Positions 49,145 through 58,918 of a stretch of 64,000 nt of DNA are shown here, piece by piece. How positions within the stretch are numbered: the first letter of the stretch is position 1; the number at the start of each line of letters is the position of its first letter. The translations under genes and the position numbers were made by a program. The stretch comes from RGIG1902 sp034926865 (GTDB lineage Bacteria > Bacillota > Clostridia > Oscillospirales > Butyricicoccaceae). The notes beneath the pieces were generated by a model. It saw only the letters and a list, made by a program, of their open reading frames with translations, was not told where the DNA came from and made no database searches. The stretch lies in NCBI GenBank assembly GCA_034926865.1, contig JAYFQP010000020.1:1-64000 (forward strand). Direction: 5' to 3'.

Positions 49145-50668
49145 ATGATATCAATAAACGGGCTGGACCTGACGCTTGATCAGGTAATTTCCGTAGCCAG
49201 AGGCAGGGAAAAGGCAGAGATTACGCCTATGGCCAAGGAGGCCATCAATAAGGCGCGTAGATTCGTTGACAAAAAGCTTTCTGAAAAGGCCGTAGTATAT
49301 GGCCTCACGACAGGCTTCGGCAAATTTTCAGATACCTTTGTCCCTGAGGAAGAAACAGCGGCTTTGCAGAGGAATCTGATCATCAGCCATTCATGTGCGA
49401 TGGGAAATCCACTGCCTACAGACGTTGTAAGGGCGGCTATGCTGCTAAGATGCAATGCTCTTTCAAGGGGCAACTCGGGAATAAGGCTTTCTACGATAGA
49501 AACTTTGCTTGCAATGCTTAATAAGGGAGTTCACCCCATCATCCCAGAAAAAGGCTCGCTGGGCGCCAGCGGAGACCTTGCACCTCTTGCCCACATGGTC
49601 CTTGTCATGCTGGGAGAGGGCGAGGCCGAATATCAAGGCGTTAGGATGGCGGGCAAAGATGCCATGGCGAAGGCTCAGATACCTATAATCGAGCTTGCGG
49701 CCAAAGAGGGCCTTGCCCTTATCAACGGCACGCAGATAATGACCGCAATCGCGTGCAACGTGCTGTACGATTCAATTGAGCTTGCAAAGACAGCCGATAT
49801 AGCCGCTGCAATGACCTGTGAGGCTCAGCTTGGCATCAAGAAGGCTTTCGACCATAAAATTCATGATGTAAGAGGACATAAGGGCCAGAAGGACTGCGCT
49901 GAGAATCTTTTGCAAATACTTGAAGGCAGCCGCCTTGCCTTTGACCTTAACCCTCAAAAGGTGCAGGATGCTTACGCGATCCGATGCACGCCCCAAATCC
50001 ATGGCGCCAGCCGTGATGCGATTGAATATGTTTACGGCGTTATTTCAAGAGAGATAAACGCCGTTACGGATAACCCCATAATATTTCCAGATGATGACGA
50101 GGCTATTTCTGGCGGAAACTTCCACGGTCAGCCTATAGCCCTCGCTATGGATTTTCTCGGCATTGCGCTTTCAGAGTATGCAGATGTATCTGAGCGCAGG
50201 ATAGAGCGCATGGTCAACCCGGCTTTGTCAAACGGACTGCCCGCTTTCCTGACAAAGCATGGCGGCGTTCATTCCGGCTTTATGATAGCCCAGTATTCAG
50301 CAGCTTCAATGGTTTCGGAAAACAAGGTTTATGCACACCCTGCATCGGTTGACTCTATTCCTTCTTCAGCTAACCAGGAAGACCATGTAAGCATGGGTAC
50401 AACTGCCGCAAGAAAGGCAGCCATGATACTCGACAACAGCCGTAAGGTTTTGGGCATAGAATTGTTTGCTGCGGCTCAGGCTTTGTGGCTCAGGGGAGAG
50501 GATAAGCTTTCGCCAGCCACTAAGGCCGTGTATGACCATATAAGAAAAACGGTTGCACCAATTGAAGAGGATATCGTTATGCATTATCCTATGGTAAAAT
50601 GTGAAGAGATGATAAAGGCAGGAGAGATATCAAAGGCTGCAGAGAGTGTCTGCGGGCCTATAAAATAA
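49145..50668 (+). CDS. hutH: Histidine ammonia-lyase
   Basis: The 507-residue protein has the A141-S142-G143 triad that cyclises to the MIO cofactor (GSLGASGDLAPL), the catalytic Tyr region VYGLTTGFG (51-59) and the segment TDNPIIF. It converts L-histidine to urocanate and ammonia, the first step of histidine use. First gene of the hut operon with its own strong promoter. Confidence 0.97.
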   Translation: MISINGLDLTLDQVISVARGREKAEITPMAKEAINKARRFVDKKLSEKAVVYGLTTGFGKFSDTFVPEEETAALQRNLIISHSCAMGNPLPTDVVRAAMLLRCNALSRGNSGIRLSTIETLLAMLNKGVHPIIPEKGSLGASGDLAPLAHMVLVMLGEGEAEYQGVRMAGKDAMAKAQIPIIELAAKEGLALINGTQIMTAIACNVLYDSIELAKTADIAAAMTCEAQLGIKKAFDHKIHDVRGHKGQKDCAENLLQILEGSRLAFDLNPQKVQDAYAIRCTPQIHGASRDAIEYVYGVISREINAVTDNPIIFPDDDEAISGGNFHGQPIALAMDFLGIALSEYADVSERRIERMVNPALSNGLPAFLTKHGGVHSGFMIAQYSAASMVSENKVYAHPASVDSIPSSANQEDHVSMGTTAARKAAMILDNSRKVLGIELFAAAQALWLRGEDKLSPATKAVYDHIRKTVAPIEEDIVMHYPMVKCEEMIKAGEISKAAESVCGPIK

Positions 50669-50708
50669 GCTGTAAATCTATAAAATATGTAATAGGAGAG
50701 TGAAGGAA

Positions 50709-52727
50709 ATGTTGTCAAACAAAGAGATCGGTAAGGCAATGACCATCAAGCTTGACTGCGAGCTGCCTTCTTACCCAAAGTTTCAGGAGGGCATAAGAAG
50801 AGCTCCCGACAGGGGCTATAGGCTCACACCCGAACAGACAAAGCTTGCCCTAAGAAATGCCCTTAGGTATGTTCCCGAGGAGTTTCACGAGCAGCTGGCA
50901 CCTGAGTTCCTTGAAGAGCTCAAGACACGTGGCAGGATATATGCTTACCGTTTCCGTCCTGAAGGACGTATATACGGAAAATCCATTGATGAGTATAAGG
51001 GCAAATGCACCGAGGGCAGAGCATTTCAGGTTATGATCGACAACAACCTTGATTTTGAGGTTGCCCTTTATCCCTATGAGCTTACGACTTATGGCGAGAC
51101 AGGCCAAGTCTGCCAGAACTGGCTGCAATACCGTCTGATAAAGAAATATCTCGAAGAGCTGACTTGTGACCAGACCCTTGTTGTAGAGTCGGGTCATCCT
51201 GTAGGGCTATTTCCTTCACGTCCCGAATCCCCAAGAGTCATTGTGACTAATGCTCTTATGGTTGGCATGTTCGACAATATTGATGACTGGGAAATAGCCG
51301 AAGAGCTGGGAGTTGCAAACTACGGCCAGATGACAGCAGGCGGATGGATGTACATAGGCCCTCAGGGAATCGTCCACGGCACCTTCAACACCATTCTTAA
51401 CGCCGGAAGAAAGTTCCTCGGAATCGACGAGATGGGAGACCTCAGGGGTCATACCTTTGTATCTTCGGGACTCGGCGGGATGAGCGGAGCTCAACCTAAG
51501 GCTGCGAATATCGCAAACTCTGTGGGTATCTTTGCCGAGGTCGATATGTCGAGGATAGAGACGAGACACAGCCAGGGCTGGGTAGATGTCGTGAAGACTG
51601 ATCTTGCCGATGTATTTGCAACCGCCAGAGAGTACATTGACAAGAAGGAGACTATAACCATAGCCTATCACGGCAACATCGTCGATCTTCTTGAGTATGC
51701 CGATACCCATAATTTTATGATAGACCTTCTCTCTGATCAGACCTCCTGCCATAATGCTTATAACGGAGGCTATTGCCCTGTGGGCATGACCTTTGATGAG
51801 CGTACAGAGATGCTTCATCATGACCGTAAGCAGTTTGAAAAGAGGGTTGACGAGACGCTCCACCGTCACTTTGAGGTCATAAAGAAGCTGACTGCCAAGG
51901 GGACATACTTCTTTGATTACGGTAACTCCTTCATGAAAGCTATCTATGACAGTGGCGTTAAAGAGATATCTAAAAACGGATATGATGAGAAGGATGGATT
52001 CATCTGGCCATCATATGTTGAGGATATAATGGGCCCGATGCTCTTTGATTACGGGTATGGACCATTTAGGTGGGTATGCCTTTCCGGAAAACCGGAGGAT
52101 CTGCATAAGACCGACGAGGCTGCAATGAGCTGTATCGACCCCGAAAGACGCTTCCAGGATAGGGATAACTACATTTGGGTCAGAGACGCCGAGAAGAATC
52201 GTCTTGTAGTTGGAACACAGGCAAGGATACTTTATCAGGATGCCGAAGGGAGACGCAGTATCGCTCTTAAGTTCAACGAGCTTGTCAGAAGAGGAGAAAT
52301 AGGCCCAGTAATGATAGGAAGAGACCATCACGATGTCAGCGGAACCGATTCGCCTTTCCGTGAAACCTCAAACATTAAGGATGGATCCAATGTCATGGCT
52401 GATATGGCCATTCAGTGCTTTGCCGGAAATGCTGCAAGGGGCATGAGCATGTGCGCTCTTCATAATGGCGGCGGTGTAGGTATCGGAAAGGCAATAAACG
52501 GCGGCTTCGGCCTTGTGCTTGACGGCAGCCGCAGAGTAGACGATGTGATACGTTCCGCTATGATGTGGGACGTTATGGGTGGCGTGGCAAGACGCGGCTG
52601 GGCAAGAAATGAGGCATCTATCGAGACAGCCGCAATTTATAATAAGAATTACAGTGATGTCGGGCATATCACTCTGCCCTTTATAGTCAATGATCAACTT
52701 ATAAATAAGCTTGTGGAGGATAAATAA
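50709..52727 (+). CDS. hutU: Urocanate hydratase
   Basis: About 672 residues, the long urocanase form found in Clostridia and relatives rather than the 550-residue type. GLGGMSGAQPKAA is the NAD+-binding loop, and DQTSCHNAYNGGYCP and GNAARGMSMCALHNGGGVG are hallmark segments. ATG 50709 is preferred to GTG 50700, which sits on top of the AGGAG site (50694-50698). It converts urocanate to imidazolonepropionate. The ftcD gene starts one base after its stop codon. Confidence 0.96.
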   Translation: MLSNKEIGKAMTIKLDCELPSYPKFQEGIRRAPDRGYRLTPEQTKLALRNALRYVPEEFHEQLAPEFLEELKTRGRIYAYRFRPEGRIYGKSIDEYKGKCTEGRAFQVMIDNNLDFEVALYPYELTTYGETGQVCQNWLQYRLIKKYLEELTCDQTLVVESGHPVGLFPSRPESPRVIVTNALMVGMFDNIDDWEIAEELGVANYGQMTAGGWMYIGPQGIVHGTFNTILNAGRKFLGIDEMGDLRGHTFVSSGLGGMSGAQPKAANIANSVGIFAEVDMSRIETRHSQGWVDVVKTDLADVFATAREYIDKKETITIAYHGNIVDLLEYADTHNFMIDLLSDQTSCHNAYNGGYCPVGMTFDERTEMLHHDRKQFEKRVDETLHRHFEVIKKLTAKGTYFFDYGNSFMKAIYDSGVKEISKNGYDEKDGFIWPSYVEDIMGPMLFDYGYGPFRWVCLSGKPEDLHKTDEAAMSCIDPERRFQDRDNYIWVRDAEKNRLVVGTQARILYQDAEGRRSIALKFNELVRRGEIGPVMIGRDHHDVSGTDSPFRETSNIKDGSNVMADMAIQCFAGNAARGMSMCALHNGGGVGIGKAINGGFGLVLDGSRRVDDVIRSAMMWDVMGGVARRGWARNEASIETAAIYNKNYSDVGHITLPFIVNDQLINKLVEDK

Positions 52728-52728
52728 C

Positions 52729-53625
52729 ATGGCAAAGATAGTAGAGTGCATCCCCAATATCAGCGAGGGCAGAAATAAAGAGGTAATTGAGGCTGTAGTC
52801 GACGAGGTAAGAAAGACTGTGGGTGTAACGCTGCTCGATTACAGCTCTGATACAAGCCACAACAGGACGGTAATAACCTTTCTAGGCAGCCCAGAAGGGG
52901 TAGAAGAGGCCGCCGTTGCTCTTGCGAAAAAAGCTGCCGAGCTTATCGACCTCACAAAGCATCAGGGTGAGCATCCGAGAATGGGCGCTGTTGACGTAGT
53001 TCCATTTGTTCCAATCAAGGAAATTTCAAAGGATGAGTGTATTGAAATTTCCAAGAAGGTTGGCTCAAGAATCTGGCAAGAGGCCAAAATGCCGGTATTC
53101 CTCTATGAAGATTCAGCGTCTGCTCCCAACAGGGTCAATCTTGCAAAGATTAGAAAAGGCCAGTTTGAGGGCATGGGGAAGAAGGTTCTTGAAGAAGAAT
53201 GGGAACCGGATTTCGGCGGCAGGACCATCCATCCTACAGCTGGCGTAGTGGCCGTAGGTTGCAGGATGCCTCTTGTGGCCTTCAATATCAACCTCAATAC
53301 CGCGGATTTATCTATTGCTTCGGCAATAGCAAAAATAATCCGACAGTCCAGTGGCGGCCTGGAGTGCGTCAAAGCCCTTGGTGTTATGCTTGAAGACAGA
53401 AATATCGCCCAGGTCTCGATCAATATGACTAACTTCAATAAGACACCTCTGTACAGAGTACTTGAGCTTGTAAAAGCTGAGGCAAAAAGATGGGGAGTAA
53501 CTGTTGTGGGAACCGAAATTATCGGCCTTACTCCCATGAATGCCCTTATAGATACAGCAGAGTATTACCTGCAGATCGAGAACTTTGATAAGAACAAACA
53601 GGTGCTCGAGAACTACATGATTTAA
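52729..53625 (+). CDS. ftcD: Glutamate formiminotransferase
   Basis: The 298-residue protein is the formiminotransferase domain alone: MAKIVECIPNISEGRNKEVI at the N-terminus, HQGEHPRMGAVDVVPFVP with the catalytic-type histidine, and a C-terminal GTEIIGLTP. It moves the formimino group from N-formimino-glutamate to tetrahydrofolate, giving glutamate. The cyclodeaminase half, fused in animals, is the separate fchA gene here. ATG 52729 follows the hutU stop by one base. Confidence 0.95.
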   Translation: MAKIVECIPNISEGRNKEVIEAVVDEVRKTVGVTLLDYSSDTSHNRTVITFLGSPEGVEEAAVALAKKAAELIDLTKHQGEHPRMGAVDVVPFVPIKEISKDECIEISKKVGSRIWQEAKMPVFLYEDSASAPNRVNLAKIRKGQFEGMGKKVLEEEWEPDFGGRTIHPTAGVVAVGCRMPLVAFNINLNTADLSIASAIAKIIRQSSGGLECVKALGVMLEDRNIAQVSINMTNFNKTPLYRVLELVKAEAKRWGVTVVGTEIIGLTPMNALIDTAEYYLQIENFDKNKQVLENYMI

Positions 53626-53634
53626 GGTGAGATT

Positions 53635-54867
53635 ATGCTGCTGATAAAAAATATCGGCACTCTGCAAACCCCTGTTGGCAGCTTTAAGCACGGGGGGAAA
53701 AGCCAGGGTGAAAACTCGGTTCTTCATAATGCCGCAATTCTTGTTGATGGCGGCGTTATAAAGGTGATCTCATTTGATGGGAAACTTCCAGATGGGTATG
53801 AGAAGGCGGAAAAGATAATCGATGCCGGGGGAAAGCTTGTTACCCCCGGGCTTATAGACTGCCATACCCATATGGTGTTTGGGGGATACCGTCAGGGAGA
53901 GATACCACTTAAGCTTAAAGGTGCGGGATATCTTGATATTCTGAAAGCCGGAGGCGGTATACTTGATACGGTCAGCAAAACAAGAGAAGCCTCCGAAAAC
54001 GAACTTTTTGAGAAATCAATGGGCTTTCTTGACGAGATGCTCTCCCTTGGTGTCACTACAGTGGAATCCAAAAGCGGATATGGCCTTGATAAGGAAAATG
54101 AGCTCAAGCAACTCCGAGTCAATAAGAGGCTGAATGATGCTCACAAGGCGGACGTCGTTTCTACCTTTCTTGGTGCTCATGCAATACCTCAGGAATACAA
54201 GGGCAGGGGGGATCAGTATATCGATATGCTCTGCAATGATGTGCTTCCGGCAGTTGCCGCCGAAAAGCTGGCGGGCTTCTGCGATGTATTCTGCGAGGAC
54301 GGCGTGTTTGACGTAAATCAGAGCAGAAAGCTGCTTGAAGCCGCCAAAAAGCTTGGGCTACGCGCCCGTATACATGCAGATGAGATAGAGGAAATCGGCG
54401 GTGCTGTGCTTTCAGGCGAGCTTGAGGCCGTTTCTGCCGAGCATCTTATTGCAACAGGGGAGCGCGGCATGGCCTCGATGGCAAATGGAGGCGTTATAGC
54501 GGATCTTCTTCCGGCTACATCTTTTTATCTCAATAAAACCTTCGCCCCTGCCCGCAGGATGATAGAGCTTGGCATACCGGTAGCTATAGCCTCAGACTTT
54601 AACCCTGGTTCATGCCCTTCGCTTAACCTTCAGCTTGCTATGAGCATGGGATATATAAAGTATCGCATGACGCCCGAAGAGGTACTTACGGCCGTCACGA
54701 TTAATGCCGCCTGCTCGCTTGGGCTTGAGAATACTATAGGTACTATCGAGGAAGGCAAAAAGGCTGATATGGTCATTTGGGATGCACACGATATGGCGAT
54801 GCTTGTATATCGCTTCGGAAGCAACCTTGCAAAGACAGTTATCAAGAATGGGGAGACAGTGAAATAA
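53635..54867 (+). CDS. hutI: Imidazolonepropionase
   Basis: The 410-residue amidohydrolase has metal ligands in DCHTHMVFGG and later histidines in IHADEIEEIGG and AEHLIAT, and aspartate in ASDFNPGSCPS. It hydrolyses imidazolonepropionate to formiminoglutamate, the step between hutU and ftcD. Its stop shares bases with the fchA start (TAATG), so the two are coupled. Confidence 0.96.
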   Translation: MLLIKNIGTLQTPVGSFKHGGKSQGENSVLHNAAILVDGGVIKVISFDGKLPDGYEKAEKIIDAGGKLVTPGLIDCHTHMVFGGYRQGEIPLKLKGAGYLDILKAGGGILDTVSKTREASENELFEKSMGFLDEMLSLGVTTVESKSGYGLDKENELKQLRVNKRLNDAHKADVVSTFLGAHAIPQEYKGRGDQYIDMLCNDVLPAVAAEKLAGFCDVFCEDGVFDVNQSRKLLEAAKKLGLRARIHADEIEEIGGAVLSGELEAVSAEHLIATGERGMASMANGGVIADLLPATSFYLNKTFAPARRMIELGIPVAIASDFNPGSCPSLNLQLAMSMGYIKYRMTPEEVLTAVTINAACSLGLENTIGTIEEGKKADMVIWDAHDMAMLVYRFGSNLAKTVIKNGETVK

Positions 54868-55499
54868 TGAAGCTTGTAGAAATGACAGTTGACAAATATA
54901 TAGATACAGTTGCCTCCGATTCTCCGGCCCCCGGAGGCGGGAGCGCTTCGGCTCTCTGCGGTGCTCAGGGCGCGGGGCTTGTCACAATGGTGGCAGGATT
55001 GACTGTCGGTAAGAAAAAGTATCTTGAGCACAGCGAGGTATGTGCCGGCGTCATTAACAAGGGTATGCCCTATGTTGATTCGCTTAAATCGCAGATAGAT
55101 AAGGACACCGAAGCCTTCAATATGGTGTCTGCTGCTTTTAAGCTGCCCAAGGACAGCGATGTGGAAAAAGCCGCACGATCAAAAGCCATACAGGATGGAA
55201 CGCTCGTTTCAACAGAGGTTCCGTTTGAAACTATGACGCTTGCACTTGATGCGTTGAAAAACGCTAAAACCCTCCTTAATGGTTTCAACGTAAGCGCCGC
55301 AAGTGATCTCGGCGTGGCGTCCCTTGAGCTTCTGGCCTGTGTCAAGGGGGCATGGCTCAATGTCCTTATAAACATCGGAAGTCTTAAGGATAAGGAAAAG
55401 GCGGAAGAGTATAGAGTAAGGGGTCTTGCCGTCTTAAAAGAGGCTGACGAGCTGGCAAACGGTATATACGCTGAGGTAGAAAAGATCATAGCTCAGTAA
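54867..55499 (+). CDS. fchA: Formimidoyl-tetrahydrofolate cyclodeaminase
   Basis: The 210-residue FTCD_C-type protein shows SDSPAPGGGSASALCGAQGA (about 18-37), the glycine-rich signature, and a helical remainder. It releases ammonia from 5-formimino-tetrahydrofolate and forms 5,10-methenyl-tetrahydrofolate, so histidine carbon and nitrogen enter the one-carbon pool. ATG 54867 overlaps the hutI stop; the longer frame inside hutI is rejected. Last gene of the hut operon. Confidence 0.93.
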   Translation: MKLVEMTVDKYIDTVASDSPAPGGGSASALCGAQGAGLVTMVAGLTVGKKKYLEHSEVCAGVINKGMPYVDSLKSQIDKDTEAFNMVSAAFKLPKDSDVEKAARSKAIQDGTLVSTEVPFETMTLALDALKNAKTLLNGFNVSAASDLGVASLELLACVKGAWLNVLINIGSLKDKEKAEEYRVRGLAVLKEADELANGIYAEVEKIIAQ

Positions 55500-55544
55500 A
55501 GCTAAGGGCTTTACAGCATATTTTATCAGCGCTTTATTTGGTAT

Positions 55545-55573
55545 ATAGGGCCGCTCATTACGGGCGGCCCTAT
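55545..55573 (+). terminator. Hairpin after the hut operon
   Basis: ATAGGGCCGC (55545-55554) pairs perfectly with GCGGCCCTAT (55564-55573). Only CTTTGG follows, so it is a weak terminator at best and overlaps the leader of the next gene; it might tune expression between the two. Confidence 0.5.
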
Positions 55574-55588
55574 CTTTGGAGGCAGCTT

Positions 55589-56083
55589 ATGGCGGTTAAG
55601 GGGTTTGAGCCGATTTATTCAGAAAGATCAAGGGCGCTTATTTTAGGAACATGGCCATCGCCAAAATCATTTGAACAGGGTTTTTATTACGGACACCCTC
55701 AAAATAGATTCTGGCCGCTCATGGCTTTTTTGAGTGGGAAGGAGCGGCCCGCATCTATTGAGGATAAGAAGGATATTATTCTGCAAAGCGGGCTTGCCTT
55801 GTGGGATACCATAGAACAGTGTGATATTGAGGGAGCTTCCGATGCCTCTATAAGAAACGTAGAGCCAAGGGATATAACATGGCTTATTGAAAGAACAAAT
55901 ATCGAGGCAGTCTTCTGCAACGGGGGAAAGTCCTACGAGATATATACTAAGCACCAGTATCCCAAGACGGGGATTGCCGCTATTAAGTTTCCAAGTACAA
56001 GCCCGGCAAACGCCGCCTTTTCCTTTGAACGGCTGACGCAGGAATGGTCTGCTATTCGAAAATATATGACCTTTGATGTATAG
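55589..56083 (+). CDS. DNA-deoxyinosine glycosylase (UDG family 6)
   Basis: The 164-residue protein from ATG 55589 (TTTGGAGG upstream) carries the family 6 pattern: ILGTWPSPKSFEQGFYYGHP (18-37), then NRFW, F-C-N-G-G-K-S and PSTSPANA. Family 6 enzymes excise hypoxanthine made by adenine deamination from DNA. It stands alone between the hut and pot operons. Confidence 0.9.
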   Translation: MAVKGFEPIYSERSRALILGTWPSPKSFEQGFYYGHPQNRFWPLMAFLSGKERPASIEDKKDIILQSGLALWDTIEQCDIEGASDASIRNVEPRDITWLIERTNIEAVFCNGGKSYEIYTKHQYPKTGIAAIKFPSTSPANAAFSFERLTQEWSAIRKYMTFDV

Positions 56084-56094
56084 AACAGTTCATA

Positions 56095-56130
56095 AAAAAA
56101 GCCCATCCGACTGTAGTCGGATGGGCTTTT
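56095..56130. terminator. Strong bidirectional terminator
   Basis: AAAAGCCCATCCGACT (56097-56112) pairs perfectly with AGTCGGATGGGCTTTT (56115-56130) around a two-base loop, with A run before and T run within the right arm. It separates the converging glycosylase gene and potD. Confidence 0.95.
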
Positions 56131-56142
56131 GCTTTTACTTAA

Positions 56143-57180
56143 CTATGATTTGAGCTTTGTCCAATAGTCGTTATAAAGCTCGTTTGTTTCAAGCGGAAGG
56201 TTTATATATGTCTGGCATTTTTCAAGGATGCTCTTTGCGGGGAAGAGGGTTGGATTATTTCTGGTCTCTTCGTCAAGTTGCTCATAGGCTTCCTTAGAGG
56301 GGGTTGCGTAGCCTGTGACATCCATATTCCGAAGCTCGATATCCGTGCGGCACATGAAGTTAATAAAGGCTTCGCCGTTTGCCTTGTGCTCCGCGCCCTT
56401 GGGGATGCACATTGCATCGACAAAGAAGTTTGTTCCCTCTTCAGGGATACAGAACGCAAGGTCAGGGTTTGTATCCATCATAGTGATGGCGTCTCCGGCG
56501 TAATATACGCCAATGGCAGCTTCATTGCTTTCCATTTTGTCGAATATCTGATCCATAGCATAGCCCTGAAGTATACTTTTTTGCTCTTTCAGCAGCTGGT
56601 ATGCAGCCTCAAGTTGGGCCTTGTCCGTAGTGTTGACAGAATAGCCGAGGTAGAGGAGGGCGGTTGCCATAGCATCACGGGAGTTGTCGAACTGAAGGAT
56701 CTGTCCGCTGTACTTTTTGTCGAATATAGTGCTCCAGCTTGTTACGGGTTCGTTGACCATCGTTTTGTTGTAGATGATTCCGACAACACCCCATGTATAA
56801 GGTACTGAATATTCCTGATCCGGGTCAAACTCAAGATTAAGATATTGAGGGTCAATTTTTGAGAGGTTAGGGACATTTTTGTAATCGATCTTCTCAAGCA
56901 TATCCTCTTGCATCATACGAGAAATCATATAATCAGAGGGGATGATAACGTCATAACTTACGCCGCCTTGCTTGAGTACAGCGTAAAGCTGCTCATTTGT
57001 CTCATATACCTTATAGTTGACCTTAATGCCGGTTTCTTCCTCGAAATCGTCGAATATAGACTCATCTATATTCTCACCCCAGTTATAAACATTGACGACT
57101 TCTTTGGAGCTGCTTCCGCATCCGGCGAAAAGGATCGCTATTGCCAGTACCGCGGCAAAAAGCACAGGTGTTTTTTTCAA
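56143..57180 (-). CDS. potD: Spermidine/putrescine-binding lipoprotein PotD
   Basis: A TTG start at 57180 (AGGGAGA upstream) gives a 345-residue protein with a lipoprotein signal (LKKTPVLFAAVLAIAILFAG then Cys). The mature part shows VNVYNWGENIDESIFDDFEE, typical of PotD/PotF, and YDVIIPSDYMI. It captures polyamines outside the membrane and delivers them to PotBC. The start is 4 bases past the potC stop. Confidence 0.95.
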   Translation of the reverse strand: MKKTPVLFAAVLAIAILFAGCGSSSKEVVNVYNWGENIDESIFDDFEEETGIKVNYKVYETNEQLYAVLKQGGVSYDVIIPSDYMISRMMQEDMLEKIDYKNVPNLSKIDPQYLNLEFDPDQEYSVPYTWGVVGIIYNKTMVNEPVTSWSTIFDKKYSGQILQFDNSRDAMATALLYLGYSVNTTDKAQLEAAYQLLKEQKSILQGYAMDQIFDKMESNEAAIGVYYAGDAITMMDTNPDLAFCIPEEGTNFFVDAMCIPKGAEHKANGEAFINFMCRTDIELRNMDVTGYATPSKEAYEQLDEETRNNPTLFPAKSILEKCQTYINLPLETNELYNDYWTKLKS

Positions 57181-57184
57181 TTTT

Positions 57185-58024
57185 TTATCTCCCTTCAGAA
57201 AAAGAATTACTAAAATTGGCGTGCTTTTTTTCGTTCGCCTTTTCTTGCCTAACATCTCTGATATTGATGATTATGAGCAGAAGAAGTATTGTGACGAAAA
57301 GGATAGTGGATATTGCATTTATCTCCGGGCTTATACGCTTTTTTGTCATGGCGTATATGCGCATCGAAAGGGTTTCAACAGAGCCTGCCGTAAAGTAACT
57401 TATTACAAAGTCATCTACCGAAAGAGTAAATGCCATTAAAAGGCCGTTGATTATGCCTGGGCGTATCTCCGGGATTATTACCTTGGAAAATGCCTGCATC
57501 CATGTGCAGCCAAGATCCTGTGCTGCCTCGAAGAGGTTTTTGTCAAGCTGCCTGAGTTTGGGCATGATCGAAAGTATTACATAGGGGATATTGAAGGTAA
57601 TATGGGCGATTAAAAGTGTGCCGAAGCCAAGCTCGAATCCGAGTATTTTGCCAAGAAACACAAAGAGGATACACAGGGAAACACCTGTGATTATATCGGC
57701 ATTTATGACGGGGATATTGCTTATCTGCAGGACAGCTTCGCGCTGGCGTTTTCGCATATTGAATATGCCTACAGATGCAAAAGTTCCCGTGATAGTAGCT
57801 ATGATGGCGGCCAGCACAGAGACAAGCAAAGTGGTGTAAAGAGCTGACAAAATTGAACTGTTGTTAAACAGCTTTATATACCAGTCAAAGGTGAAGCCGG
57901 TCCATACGCTTCGGCTTTTTGTACTGTTGAAAGAAAAAACGATAAGCACAAAAATGGGGGCGTATAGAAAGAAGAATAAAAGGAAACTTAAAATCCTTCC
58001 GCCAAATGAGTTTTTCTTTTTCAT
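57185..58024 (-). CDS. potC: Polyamine ABC transporter permease PotC
   Basis: A 279-residue permease with six helices and the EAA loop AAQDLGCTWMQAFSKVIIPE (Gly conserved) that contacts PotA; SVDDFVISYFTAG is typical of PotC. It overlaps potB by 4 bases (ATGA at 58021-58024). Confidence 0.94.
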   Translation of the reverse strand: MKKKNSFGGRILSFLLFFFLYAPIFVLIVFSFNSTKSRSVWTGFTFDWYIKLFNNSSILSALYTTLLVSVLAAIIATITGTFASVGIFNMRKRQREAVLQISNIPVINADIITGVSLCILFVFLGKILGFELGFGTLLIAHITFNIPYVILSIMPKLRQLDKNLFEAAQDLGCTWMQAFSKVIIPEIRPGIINGLLMAFTLSVDDFVISYFTAGSVETLSMRIYAMTKKRISPEINAISTILFVTILLLLIIINIRDVRQEKANEKKHANFSNSFSEGR

Positions 58025-58908
58025 AGCAGCACCGCCTGGTCCTCGCCGTCACCAAACCTATTCATAACAGCCATGCAGACCATTACTATTATCATCATGA
58101 TAAGCGATATGGCAGAGCCGAGATGGGGGTTATATGCGCCGCCTATGAACTGCATTTCAATAAGATCGCCAAGCAGCATGGTGGTGCCTCCGCCGAGCAG
58201 CCTTGACAGAACAAAGGTACTGACGGATGGGACAAATACCATAGTTATTCCTGAGAGAACACCGGGCAGGCTGAGGGGGAGAATTATCTTTTTGAATACT
58301 GTCATGGAATCAGCGCCAAGATCCTGCGCCGCTTCTATTGTAGCCCTGTCGATTTTCACTATAACCGAATAGATAGGCATTATCATAAATGGAAGGTAGT
58401 TATAAACCATGCCGAGAATAACGGCGCCCTGAGTATTTATCAATTTGAAATATTCTATCGGGACATATTTGGAAGGATCATTTGCCATGGCAAGGCCAAT
58501 TTTGTTGATAAGGTCAAAAAGTCCTATATTATCAAAGAAAGTATTTAAAAGCCCTGTGTTTTCGAGGATAGACATCCATGCGTAGGTACGAAGCAAAAAG
58601 TTTATCCACATAGGAAGCATTATCAGCATTATTGCCACGCGCTGAAAAACCGGACTTTCCTTTGAAAGGACCCAGGATACCGGATAACCGATGATAAGAC
58701 AGATCACTGTTGCGCCAAGAGAGAGAGCAAGCGAGCGCACAAAGACAATAGTATAGCTTCCCATTTCTGAAAAGTTAGCGAGCGTGAATCCTCCCGCCTC
58801 ACTTGTAAAGGCATAAAATAGTATCAGCAGAAGAGGGACAACTACGAAAACCGCCATCCAGATGACGTAAGGAACAGCTGGAACAGTGGCCAGTTTATGA
58901 TTCTTCAT
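58021..58908 (-). CDS. potB: Polyamine ABC transporter permease PotB
   Basis: From ATG 58908 (AAGGAGG upstream; MKNHKLATVPAVPYVIWMAV) the protein has 295 residues and about six helices; the EAA loop is AAQDLGADSMTVFKKIILPL. The longer frame into potA is rejected. PotB and PotC form the transmembrane channel. The start is 10 bases past the potA stop. Confidence 0.94.
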   Translation of the reverse strand: MKNHKLATVPAVPYVIWMAVFVVVPLLLILFYAFTSEAGGFTLANFSEMGSYTIVFVRSLALSLGATVICLIIGYPVSWVLSKESPVFQRVAIMLIMLPMWINFLLRTYAWMSILENTGLLNTFFDNIGLFDLINKIGLAMANDPSKYVPIEYFKLINTQGAVILGMVYNYLPFMIMPIYSVIVKIDRATIEAAQDLGADSMTVFKKIILPLSLPGVLSGITMVFVPSVSTFVLSRLLGGGTTMLLGDLIEMQFIGGAYNPHLGSAISLIMMIIVMVCMAVMNRFGDGEDQAVLL

Positions 58909-58918
58909 ACAGGCCTCC